This document shows positions 24,692 to 34,013 of a DNA stretch of 64,000 bases, in pieces. Numbering within the stretch: position 1 is the stretch's first letter; each line of letters starts with the position of its first letter. The notes below the pieces were generated by a model. It saw only the letters and a program-made list of their open reading frames with translations, did not search any database and was not told the origin of the DNA. Source of the DNA: Phaeocystidibacter sp965659725 (lineage in GTDB: Bacteria > Bacteroidota > Bacteroidia > Flavobacteriales > Schleiferiaceae); NCBI GenBank assembly GCA_965659725.1, contig CBFHXG010000006.1, forward strand, positions 28,386 through 92,385. The letters are read 5' to 3'. The position numbers were made by a program, and so were the translations under genes.

Positions 24692-26179
24692 ATGTCAAAG
24701 CCTAACGCTTCAACGCTAGGAGAGCTAAAGAAATCAGATTACAAAAGCAGGTCTATCAAAGATGAACTGCGCGACAATCTACTCAAAGCACTTGCCAATG
24801 GTGATCAACCATTTGAAGGGATATGGGGGTACGAACACTCTGTGATCCCTGAATTGGAAAGGGCTATTCTATCTAGGCACAACATCAATCTACTTGGTCT
24901 TCGTGGTCAGGCTAAAACGCGTTTGGCACGCATGATGACAGGGCTATTAGATGAATGGATGCCGATCATTGCCGGATCTGAGGTGAACGACGACCCTCTC
25001 CGCTCTATTTCCAATTTTGGTAGGGCCATGGTAGCTGAGAAAGGCGATAAAACGCCAATCGATTGGGTTCATCGCGATGATCGTTACGCTGAGAAATTGG
25101 CCACACCCGATGTTTCGGTGGCCGACCTCATTGGAGATGTTGATCCGATCAAGGCTGCCAACCTCAAGCTGAGTTATGCCGATGAGCGTGTGTTACATTT
25201 CGGAATGATCCCAAGGGCCAATCGCTGCATCTTTGTGATCAATGAACTTCCAGACCTTCAAGCACGCATACAGGTTGCACTCTTCAACATCCTTCAGGAA
25301 GGCGACATCCAGATCAGAGGTTTCAAGTTAAGATTGCCTTTAGATGTTCAATTTGTTTTCACCGCCAACCCAGAGGACTACACCAATCGCGGATCGATCG
25401 TTACACCATTGAAGGATCGTATTGGTAGTCAGATCTTGACACATTACCCTGAAACGCGTGAAATATCTAGGCGAATTACGGCTCAAGAAGCAAGGTTGAC
25501 CAAAGAGCAGAAGGACAATATCCATGTACCTGAAATTGCGCTTGATATCCTCGAGCAGATCGCATTTGAAGCACGTGACAATGAGTACATCGATGCGAAG
25601 TCCGGTGTTTCTGCGAGAATGACACTCACCGCTATGGAAAACCTCATGTCTTCCGCAGAGCGACGAATGGCCATCAATAAAGAGCAGAAAACGACCATAC
25701 GTCTGTCCGACTTCATGGCTACCATTCCATCTATTACGGGTAAGGTAGAGTTGGTATACGAGGGAGAACAAGAAGGTGCGGCTGGTGTGGCTGAAAGCTT
25801 GATCGGTGCTGCTATCAAATCCGTTTTCCCAGAAATTTTCCCCGCGATCGCTAAACTGAAGCGAGCAGATGACGACAATCCGTATCTAGGTATCATGAAC
25901 TGGTTTGGAGAAGGAAAATCCATCGATCTTGGAGATGATCTAACCGAAAAGGACTACGCATCTACCTTGAACAAGGTCGGCCCTCTCGTACACTGTATAG
26001 ATGCTAGAATGAAGGATTTGAACGACATGGAAAAACCATTTTACATGGAGCTTGTCCTTTGGGGATTATCGGAGCATGCTAAACTTGGGCGGGAACGCCT
26101 GACGGCCGGATTCCAATTTAACGATCTATTTAACAGCTACTTATCGTCTACCTTAAGAGACGAAGAGGATGAGTATTAA
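24692..26179 (+). CDS. MoxR/Mg-chelatase-type AAA+ ATPase
   Basis: AAA+ ATPase of 495 residues from the ATG one nt after the VWA stop. Walker A is GLRGQAKT at 69-76 (the GxxGxAKT variant typical of MoxR/BchI), Walker B is in CIFVINELPDL, and sensor 1 is in FVFTANPEDYTNRG, followed by PLKDRIGS as the arginine-finger helix. It remodels a target with its VWA partner. The frame is open further upstream within the VWA gene, but the ATG at 24692 follows directly after the VWA stop and gives a normal N-terminus. It meets the PBP1C gene tail to tail. Confidence 0.92.
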   Translation: MSKPNASTLGELKKSDYKSRSIKDELRDNLLKALANGDQPFEGIWGYEHSVIPELERAILSRHNINLLGLRGQAKTRLARMMTGLLDEWMPIIAGSEVNDDPLRSISNFGRAMVAEKGDKTPIDWVHRDDRYAEKLATPDVSVADLIGDVDPIKAANLKLSYADERVLHFGMIPRANRCIFVINELPDLQARIQVALFNILQEGDIQIRGFKLRLPLDVQFVFTANPEDYTNRGSIVTPLKDRIGSQILTHYPETREISRRITAQEARLTKEQKDNIHVPEIALDILEQIAFEARDNEYIDAKSGVSARMTLTAMENLMSSAERRMAINKEQKTTIRLSDFMATIPSITGKVELVYEGEQEGAAGVAESLIGAAIKSVFPEIFPAIAKLKRADDDNPYLGIMNWFGEGKSIDLGDDLTEKDYASTLNKVGPLVHCIDARMKDLNDMEKPFYMELVLWGLSEHAKLGRERLTAGFQFNDLFNSYLSSTLRDEEDEY

Positions 26180-28494
26180 TCGAGCACCTCTACCTGTACA
26201 GTAGAGGTATTTCCTTGCTCATCTGCAATGGTGAGGTAATGAATCCCTGGGGAGAGCATTGTTTTGAGACGGTGCTCTCCTCTTGTTTGTGCAATAAATT
26301 CTCCGTCCACCGACCAGAACAAGGTAGCATCAGGAATTCGATGTCCGGCTTCCAGCACCACTGGACCTTGAACTCCATCTAGGTCGCGCGTTTGCTTGAT
26401 CATCTCGCCACTGATGGCTGGATAGATCCACTCCAGGGCTTCCTCCTCCCCTCCGTAACAATTCTCACTCCATGCGGGGAGTGGAACGTATCCGGAACCC
26501 GATCTCATAGCATAATAGGCCATTCCCGCTGGCAGAATCATCCAAGTAGTATCCAATACCTCTTCCTCTGCACAATTAAGCGATGTGCGTTCGCCATCTT
26601 TGTTAAGATAGATATGCTTGCAGAACGGGCACGGTTCTACACCTTGAAATCCCACATATTCCGTTATGCTGCTGCTACAGTTTACTCCTGCTCTAAACCC
26701 ACTTTGTGCACAAAGTTGGACCGTTTTCTCTTCATCTAAAGGCTCTTCTATAAAATCGCCGCTTGGCAAAGTGGAGAAGATCCTAAATAACATAGGTGCT
26801 GATGTTTCTACCCCGATAACTCCGGGACGCCCTTCATTGGTGGCATTCCCAGTCCACGCTACTACCAAATACCTTCCATCGGTCCCAACCGACCAAGCAT
26901 CGCGGAAACCATAACTCGTTCCTGTCTTCCACGCTATTCTCCTACCCTCGGCTCTTCCGAAGTATCTCCACTCCGCTGGTCGCTCCACCCCTTCCATCAT
27001 TTGAAGTGTATTGTAGACAGAAACGGGATCACCATCAAAGTCGGATGGATTGCGAATAGAATCACCCCAAATGGTATGTGTATAATCGTCTTGATTTCCC
27101 ACAAGTATCCAATTGCGATAGGCATCAAGGATCTGCGCAGGTCGCACTTCCCCTCCACCTAAGATCAGAGAGAGGCCGTAACTTTCCGAGGCAAGGTTGA
27201 GATCATTCATCCCCAAACGCTTCAGCACATCGTGAAAATGGCCAACACCCGTTTTTCGCAACGTGCGAACAGCTGGTACATTCAAACTCAATTGCAGTGC
27301 CTGTTCAGCTGTAACCGCTCCTCTGTAGATCTCATCGAAATTCTCTGGTGTGAACGAGCCTATTCGTGTAGGAATATCGGTGAGTAAGGAACGTGGAGAA
27401 ATGAGCCCTCTGCCCATGGCCTCCGAATAGAGAAAGGGTTTAAGAATACTCCCTGTACTCCTGGGGACTTGCAGCATATCTATCTCAAAGCCGTCGGATT
27501 CCGGGTTGATGGTATTTCCAACATAGGCTATGACCTTGCCTGTCTCCAGCTCCATGATCATGGCAGCCGAATTATGTACTTGATTCCTTCTCCACCTATT
27601 GGCTTGTAGATCGACTATCGCTTGTAGTTCAAACTGGCGATCGTACTCTATATCCGTCTTTATCCTCTTTCCTCTGTGTTCAATATTTTGCCTCTCCGTC
27701 AAGTGATGTGAAATATCCGGCAATGCATAAGGCTCCGACGGTAGCGGTTCACGTAGAGAAATGCGATAGGTTGTACTATCGATCACTTCTTTATTCAATA
27801 GAGTGAGTAACAACCTGTCTCTCTTAGCCTTGTAAGCCTCTCGATTCCTATCGGGCCGAATATTGGATGGATCATTCGGTAATACGGCCAGAGATGCCAT
27901 CTCAGCCCAACTCAGTCGGTTTGGCGCTCTTCTGAAATACCGCCAACTTGCGGCGTCGAGCCCTACTACGTTGCCTCCAAATGGCGCATGTGAAGCATAG
28001 AAGCGAAGGATCTCATCCTTGGTATAACCAGCTTCGAGTCGGGTTGCACGAAGCATTTCCGTGATCTTCTCAAAATACGTTCTGGATGGATTATTCCTCG
28101 AGAGTCGGATCACTTGCATGGATAGTGTGGATGCACCACTCACCACCTCTCCTGCTTGAAGGTTCTGTGAGATGGCTCGAAAGATAGCGATGGGATCTAC
28201 TCCCGGATGATACCTAAAATTCCTATCCTCGAAGTGTGTGATACAGGCTTCGAATTTCTCTGGAACGCTATCGATCAGTGGGAATCGCCATTGGCCATCC
28301 ATCGCGATCCGTGCTCCCATCAAGCGTCCATCAGAAGATTCGGTTACGGTGGCATAGGGTGTGGTGAATAACTCAGACGGAATAGAGAAATACCACCAAA
28401 TGGTGAACAGCCCGGAGGCTGTCCACACAAAGGGTCGTGCTTTTCTCAAGAACCGTTTTCTGGCCTTCCTTATTCGATCGCGACTTCCACCCAT
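26176..28494 (-). CDS. pbpC: Penicillin-binding protein 1C
   Basis: Bifunctional peptidoglycan synthase of 772 residues. A single membrane helix (22-38) leads to the GT51 glycosyltransferase with catalytic Glu89 in HFEDRNF and downstream GASTLSMQ. The transpeptidase domain has the SxxK site S349-I-L-K352, SxN at 403-405 (SLN) and KTG at 523-525. The final 90 residues form the PBP1C-specific C-terminal domain (PGIHYLTIADEQGN). It overlaps the alpha-2-macroglobulin gene by 25 nt; that pairing is classic for PBP1C, which repairs the wall while the macroglobulin traps proteases. Confidence 0.96.
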   Translation of the reverse strand: MGGSRDRIRKARKRFLRKARPFVWTASGLFTIWWYFSIPSELFTTPYATVTESSDGRLMGARIAMDGQWRFPLIDSVPEKFEACITHFEDRNFRYHPGVDPIAIFRAISQNLQAGEVVSGASTLSMQVIRLSRNNPSRTYFEKITEMLRATRLEAGYTKDEILRFYASHAPFGGNVVGLDAASWRYFRRAPNRLSWAEMASLAVLPNDPSNIRPDRNREAYKAKRDRLLLTLLNKEVIDSTTYRISLREPLPSEPYALPDISHHLTERQNIEHRGKRIKTDIEYDRQFELQAIVDLQANRWRRNQVHNSAAMIMELETGKVIAYVGNTINPESDGFEIDMLQVPRSTGSILKPFLYSEAMGRGLISPRSLLTDIPTRIGSFTPENFDEIYRGAVTAEQALQLSLNVPAVRTLRKTGVGHFHDVLKRLGMNDLNLASESYGLSLILGGGEVRPAQILDAYRNWILVGNQDDYTHTIWGDSIRNPSDFDGDPVSVYNTLQMMEGVERPAEWRYFGRAEGRRIAWKTGTSYGFRDAWSVGTDGRYLVVAWTGNATNEGRPGVIGVETSAPMLFRIFSTLPSGDFIEEPLDEEKTVQLCAQSGFRAGVNCSSSITEYVGFQGVEPCPFCKHIYLNKDGERTSLNCAEEEVLDTTWMILPAGMAYYAMRSGSGYVPLPAWSENCYGGEEEALEWIYPAISGEMIKQTRDLDGVQGPVVLEAGHRIPDATLFWSVDGEFIAQTRGEHRLKTMLSPGIHYLTIADEQGNTSTVQVEVLD

Positions 28495-31400
28495 CGGCCT
28501 TGGTTGCTCGCTTTCACGGCATCATTGTACATCGCTTCGATAGTGGTTGGAGGCAAGTACCACTTACCTGGATAACTCGCGGTAAGATCTACGGTGAGGG
28601 TTACGCTTTGCTTATTGTACCCATACATCGAGAAGTAACTCAATACGCGATCATCACGAATATCTTGATAGTCGAGATACGTAGTGTTATCGTTGGTAGC
28701 CGTTGCTATCATCCTACTATTCGTGATCTCCCAACCACTCGGGAAGATCTGAGTGAGTGCGAGATTATCGTAATCCCTGCTCGAATTTGGACGAGATAAT
28801 TTAACTACGGCACGGATCGGGTCTCCTACTTTGAGTTGGGTAACATCCAATGGTTCATTGGTGCGCGGATCAATGTAGGTAGTAGACATGGTGATGCGTT
28901 CAGCATATGCCTGTTCAGAGCCGTAGTGAGGCACACCATTACGGAGGACACGGATATAGACAGGATTATTTGAAAGGTTCTTAGCCTCTACCTTGATCTC
29001 ACCGTCAAAATCTTCCACAGTGTACCGAACTACGGTTGAGGATGTATACACCTCATGCTTCTCCCCTCCTATCGTAAGGTCCACTTCAAGGTTAGAATCG
29101 CCGTCTCCATCATAGATCTTCGAAAGGGTTTGTAAGCTATAAGCTATGGTTTGCGTGCTCGCATACCCCTCTGAAAGTTGAGTGATCAGTTCTCTGCTCA
29201 ACCTCAGTGCCTCTGAGCGATTGCCCATACCCAGATACGTTTCGATATCCATGGCTAGATCACGAGTAGAAGAGCCATAGCTATAATAGTAGTAATTGTT
29301 GTCTGGAGCTGTCCACTGAGCTGCCATCAGCTCTCGAGCCGCATCTAGCTCATCGATCAACACGAAGGCCAATGCCAAGCGACTTGCGGCTTGTCGGGTG
29401 AGATTCGATTTATTTCGCATACGGTTCATGGCACCGATCTCTGGTTCTCCTGCAAGAGCGAGAACATACAGTCTGTAAGCTTGATTCAGATCGTTATTGT
29501 AACCGTAATACGTTGCATTATACCAGTTCCGCGCTGCTTGTGATGCATAGCGAAGGTAACCTTCCTTCATCCCTTCAGGAAGTGCATATCCAGATCGTTC
29601 AGCTTCTATCAAGAAATGACCTGCATAGGTTGTCGCCCAATGATCTGCATACGTATGAGATGGCCAATACCTGAACCCACCATTGCTATGCTGCATCCGA
29701 CGGAGTTTGTAAATACCCTCTCTTACATTCTGCTTGATCTCCGCTTTTTGATCAGCAGATATTTCAACCCATTTCTCTAAATTCAATTGAGCAAAACTCT
29801 TTGAGGTAGTTTGCTCTAAGCATCCATGTGGATAACCGATCAAGTAATCTAACCTTTCTCCCAGATTGAGTGCTGGTAAACTACTCACCTCAACGGTGAG
29901 GGTATTGCTATTATCTACTCCAAATGGCTCTGCTGTGTGGGTGATAGTTTGACCTTTATCAATGTCGATAATGAACTCCTCTGTTCGATAACTTATCGGA
30001 CTGCGAACACTGATCTCAATCTCATCTGTGCTTCGCTCCCTACCAGATGTAGCTGTCATCTTCACCGCTGCCAGCCCTAGTCCCTCTGCTACTTTTCCTT
30101 CGAAGAATACCGTTTGCTGGCCTTCGCCATCGAAAGTGATATCCTTACGAGTAGATCCAGCACTAAGTAAACCGGTGGTTTCGATCTGCAATCTGACATT
30201 CCTGATATTGTCATTCATCGCAAAGACGGTGACAGGGATCTTCACTTCCTCACCAGGACCAAGCACACGTGGCATGGTAAGCTGTGCCATCAGAGGTTGA
30301 ACGACGCGGATATCCTCTTCAGCCGATCCATAGGCTTCGTCTTGATTCGCAGCTACCACCATCACCCTAACCCTTCCGATGTAATTCGGAATGGAAACCT
30401 GGTGATCGGCTGTACTTCCTGCCTTCAATTTAAACGGACCTAGGTGTCTCACTACCGGCACGAAACGATCTGCACCTCTTTCATTATCAGGATTCAGCGC
30501 ACCGTCGCCACCTACCGCCAACATACGTGCAATTTGTCCACCAAAAGCATTCAGAACATAATCGTACATATCCCATGTGCGCACGCCAAGTGATCTTCGA
30601 GCGTAGAAGTAATCCCATGGTTGTGGTGTTTTGTAGTTGGTAAGACCAAGCAGACCTTCATCGACTAATGCAATGGTGTACTCCATCTCCTTGCCGTTCT
30701 CTTCACTCACTTTTACGTTCAGGGTAGATTCTGGTCTAATTTCGTCCACTGTTTCGATCACAGGGGTCAATCGTGTGTTGGGATCCTCTACCATTATTGG
30801 CATGATGCCATAAAGGCGAACAGGGAGGTCGTTGGCCGTTTGCTCATGTGGTTGAAGGATCATAGCGTGCACGTATGCATTTGGGGCCATGTCTGCCGTT
30901 ATCGGCAGCTTGAACACAGTTCTACCGGCTTCCGTCGTCAAGATGTGATCCTCTATTTGATGACGACCACCCTCAATGCTAAGGATGAGTCGGCCGCCTG
31001 CACTCGAAGGCACAGAGATCTGAGCGACATCACCCACATTGTATTTCTCCTTATCGGATTGAACATTGAGGATATTTACAGACTCTCCACCTGCTCTACC
31101 TGAACGATCTCTCCCCCAGCCCCAATCGATGTAAGCGAGCTGAGAAGATCTATGTCCAGACTCAACATCTTCTGCAACGATCAACATTCTTCCCCAGTGA
31201 TTATCACCGATCGAAAATTCCATTCGAGCTTCTCCGTTGACCGTGTTTACCAGTTCCTCTTTAATCAGCTCTTGCGAGCTATTATTGAGATACGTTGAAT
31301 TTCCTCGACGCGCGCTCCACCACCACGACCAGCTTACCTTGTAGATGGTAACTTTCACTCGGCCGCTCACTGCTTCTCCGGTTGGACCCACATTGGCCAA

Positions 31401-33950
31401 TCGCAATACATGCTTCTTCTCCGTTTCGTAGTACCCGTATTGATTTCGCTCCGGCATTTTAATACCCACAAAAGAGGTAAATGGCGCAACTTTCACTGAG
31501 GTGCCATTGACACTAAACCTACCACTCGGCTCAAAGACCTTGGTCGTTAGGTTGAGATTCAACATCCCTGGAGCGTAATTTAAATTGCCGAAATCAGGCT
31601 CAACGATCTTATTCCCGCTCATATCGAGATTACCGTTGTAGAGTTCAGAATTCCGCAGAGATGGTGTAGATCGTGTAAGGTCGCGGAAGTGATATCCATC
31701 GTAACCCTCAAAACCAGAATAGTCTTGTGTCAATCTACCATCTATGATCGTCTTCATACCAGATGCTTGGGCTCCTGTAAGCCACTCGGCGTGGACGGAT
31801 ATCGTGTTATTCTCAGGGCTCACCACCTCATCCTCGGCGGTCACTTCAATATCGAAGCGATTTGGCTGAACGGTCTCCACACTTAGTGACTTGTAGAAAT
31901 TCTTTCCTCCTACCTCTAGCGTGGCAGAGTAGAATCCCGTCTTGCCTTCTCTGTCTGTCGTAAAATGGAATGGGAAGATCACATTTGTCCCCCTCCTTGT
32001 CACCTTTCTATATACCTGTTTCCCTTCCGGGTCCTTCACCGTGAAGGTCATTGGGTGATTCGCAGGTAATGGATTATCCTCATCATTCAAGATGGCATTG
32101 AGGAAGATGGTATCCCCTGGTCGCCATACTCCTCTCTCACCATACATGTAGGCCTGAATCCCAGAACTTACATCAGATCCACCTACATCAAAGTTAGATA
32201 CAGAAAGGCTTTTCGATGGATCGAGTGTAATATACCCTCTCTCCTTGCCTCGTTGTGCTTCCGCACGGAAAGGGACAGCGTCTGTTTCCAGGTATGCAGC
32301 TCCTTCGCTGTTAGTAGACGCACGAACGATCTCCTGTCCTTGATAGTTGTAGAATACGATATCTATTCCGGAAAACCCTTTCGCTTCATCCAAGGAAGTA
32401 ACGTAGGCTGAATACTTTCCATCATTTCCTTTTACGATCAAACCTAAGTTGGACGCAAGGATATTCTTGGTGATAATGTGTGAGCTGTTGTAGTAAGAAA
32501 CGTGACATGGATTATCTCGCTCTTGATAGTCGTAGCCATTGATGCTGTAGTAGTTATTGTAGTAAGGACTGAAGTAATCGGCATTTACGTCATACATCTC
32601 TTGACGTGGCTCTGGCTCCGAATCTTCATCCTCATCACATGGATAGAGGCTATATGCCTTCTGAAAACTCATTTCCACTCTATAAACTGCTCCGGGATCA
32701 CGGGTCACCATCTTATTCAGATCGATAGCAAATGTGTTCCACTCTCCGTAGTTCACATTCTCAGTGGTGAGATCCACCTTTTGTTGATGTATCGGTCGGG
32801 CTACTCTTCTAAACTCGTTGTTATCGTTCACATCATTCACCTGAAAGAACTGATGGATATTGGAGGTGTACACCTTATAGATGCGCACATCTACAGCCTG
32901 TAGGTTCACTGCTTTGAAAGGGATCTTGACTGCACCTGTCATCGGTACTATGTTTCCATCATCCACAAACTGGATCTCCGGTTTACGAGCTTGAAATAGC
33001 ACGTTGGTGGTGTAGGTCTTCGGGAATCGGAAGCCCATGGAATTCTCGATTCCTTCAGCTATGGTTACGGTGATCGAACCATTCAGTCGGCTGTTAGGGT
33101 AAAGCGTGACCCTCGATCCGCTGATCGTCAAACTTGTCACATCTTCACCATCCAATTGAAATAGTCCGGTCGTAACCTGACTTTCCTTGAGTGGATCTGA
33201 GAACGAGATAGTTACGGCTTGTCGAGGTATTTGCTGAGAGGTGACGCTGAGTACTTCAAACTCATTAAGACCAGGAACGCGCATTGTTTCGAGGACTTCA
33301 TCTCCAAAACGCACTTCGATATCATATCCTTCAGCTTTTCTTTCGACAGAGTCGATCCGAAAAGAGAAGCGATTTGAACTAGACTCATATGTCCATGTAA
33401 TTTCCTCTTTGCTGTAACCGTCAAATTGAATGTCTTCAGAAACCGTCTCTATCGTTGTGCGGTCCGAACTGGAAATCTCCCCCTCGAGGCTATTCCAAGC
33501 GAGGTCCTTATCGTCTTGTGCATCGATCTGATAATCGAGAAAATCGTAATCTTTTGGAATCACTTGTATCAAGAAATCATAATCCTTGAACTCGGAAGGC
33601 ACCTCCAAGATGGCTGAAAGGTGGAATACGCCTTGGAATGACGCTCCGCTCGGGAGTGGTTCATCTGGAGTGAAGACGATGGAACTAGGACTTTCCCAGG
33701 TAATCGTTCCTTCTATATCTGGATCGAACTCAATGATCTCCGTTTCAACCAACGTACCTGGCGTAACCCCAGGGTTGATATCCTCGATCATCTCGAACTG
33801 GATCTTATCGTATGCAGAAATAACGCCCGAAGTATGTGCGGCTATATAATCACCAAACCCCGGGTCGTTTTCCGGGATCTTTGGCTCATTATTACATGAA
33901 GAAAGAAGTAGAATGGCTGAGAAAAGCCCTAGGCGTGAGAGTGTGGACAT
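28470..33950 (-). CDS. Bacterial alpha-2-macroglobulin, lipoprotein
   Basis: Periplasmic protease trap of 1826 residues (E. coli YfhM: about 1650). The lipoprotein signal LLLSSC gives lipid-anchored Cys19. The middle has MG-type beta domains, with the bait-and-MG region containing GERGVWRPGDTIFLN. The thioester motif is intact, GCLEQ at 1376-1380 (Cys1377, Gln1380), inside YPHGCLEQTTSK, followed by the alpha/alpha-toroid TED domain with repeated RMQHSNGGFRYWPS. The Cys-Gln thioester covalently captures proteases that cut the bait. It is co-transcribed with pbpC. Confidence 0.95.
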   Translation of the reverse strand: MSTLSRLGLFSAILLLSSCNNEPKIPENDPGFGDYIAAHTSGVISAYDKIQFEMIEDINPGVTPGTLVETEIIEFDPDIEGTITWESPSSIVFTPDEPLPSGASFQGVFHLSAILEVPSEFKDYDFLIQVIPKDYDFLDYQIDAQDDKDLAWNSLEGEISSSDRTTIETVSEDIQFDGYSKEEITWTYESSSNRFSFRIDSVERKAEGYDIEVRFGDEVLETMRVPGLNEFEVLSVTSQQIPRQAVTISFSDPLKESQVTTGLFQLDGEDVTSLTISGSRVTLYPNSRLNGSITVTIAEGIENSMGFRFPKTYTTNVLFQARKPEIQFVDDGNIVPMTGAVKIPFKAVNLQAVDVRIYKVYTSNIHQFFQVNDVNDNNEFRRVARPIHQQKVDLTTENVNYGEWNTFAIDLNKMVTRDPGAVYRVEMSFQKAYSLYPCDEDEDSEPEPRQEMYDVNADYFSPYYNNYYSINGYDYQERDNPCHVSYYNSSHIITKNILASNLGLIVKGNDGKYSAYVTSLDEAKGFSGIDIVFYNYQGQEIVRASTNSEGAAYLETDAVPFRAEAQRGKERGYITLDPSKSLSVSNFDVGGSDVSSGIQAYMYGERGVWRPGDTIFLNAILNDEDNPLPANHPMTFTVKDPEGKQVYRKVTRRGTNVIFPFHFTTDREGKTGFYSATLEVGGKNFYKSLSVETVQPNRFDIEVTAEDEVVSPENNTISVHAEWLTGAQASGMKTIIDGRLTQDYSGFEGYDGYHFRDLTRSTPSLRNSELYNGNLDMSGNKIVEPDFGNLNYAPGMLNLNLTTKVFEPSGRFSVNGTSVKVAPFTSFVGIKMPERNQYGYYETEKKHVLRLANVGPTGEAVSGRVKVTIYKVSWSWWWSARRGNSTYLNNSSQELIKEELVNTVNGEARMEFSIGDNHWGRMLIVAEDVESGHRSSQLAYIDWGWGRDRSGRAGGESVNILNVQSDKEKYNVGDVAQISVPSSAGGRLILSIEGGRHQIEDHILTTEAGRTVFKLPITADMAPNAYVHAMILQPHEQTANDLPVRLYGIMPIMVEDPNTRLTPVIETVDEIRPESTLNVKVSEENGKEMEYTIALVDEGLLGLTNYKTPQPWDYFYARRSLGVRTWDMYDYVLNAFGGQIARMLAVGGDGALNPDNERGADRFVPVVRHLGPFKLKAGSTADHQVSIPNYIGRVRVMVVAANQDEAYGSAEEDIRVVQPLMAQLTMPRVLGPGEEVKIPVTVFAMNDNIRNVRLQIETTGLLSAGSTRKDITFDGEGQQTVFFEGKVAEGLGLAAVKMTATSGRERSTDEIEISVRSPISYRTEEFIIDIDKGQTITHTAEPFGVDNSNTLTVEVSSLPALNLGERLDYLIGYPHGCLEQTTSKSFAQLNLEKWVEISADQKAEIKQNVREGIYKLRRMQHSNGGFRYWPSHTYADHWATTYAGHFLIEAERSGYALPEGMKEGYLRYASQAARNWYNATYYGYNNDLNQAYRLYVLALAGEPEIGAMNRMRNKSNLTRQAASRLALAFVLIDELDAARELMAAQWTAPDNNYYYYSYGSSTRDLAMDIETYLGMGNRSEALRLSRELITQLSEGYASTQTIAYSLQTLSKIYDGDGDSNLEVDLTIGGEKHEVYTSSTVVRYTVEDFDGEIKVEAKNLSNNPVYIRVLRNGVPHYGSEQAYAERITMSTTYIDPRTNEPLDVTQLKVGDPIRAVVKLSRPNSSRDYDNLALTQIFPSGWEITNSRMIATATNDNTTYLDYQDIRDDRVLSYFSMYGYNKQSVTLTVDLTASYPGKWYLPPTTIEAMYNDAVKASNQGRWVEVAIE

Positions 33951-34013
33951 CGTTAGGAAAAATAAATTCCCTCTGAAGTTAAAAAGAACCTCTCAAAAAT
34001 TCTGATTTTCAGA

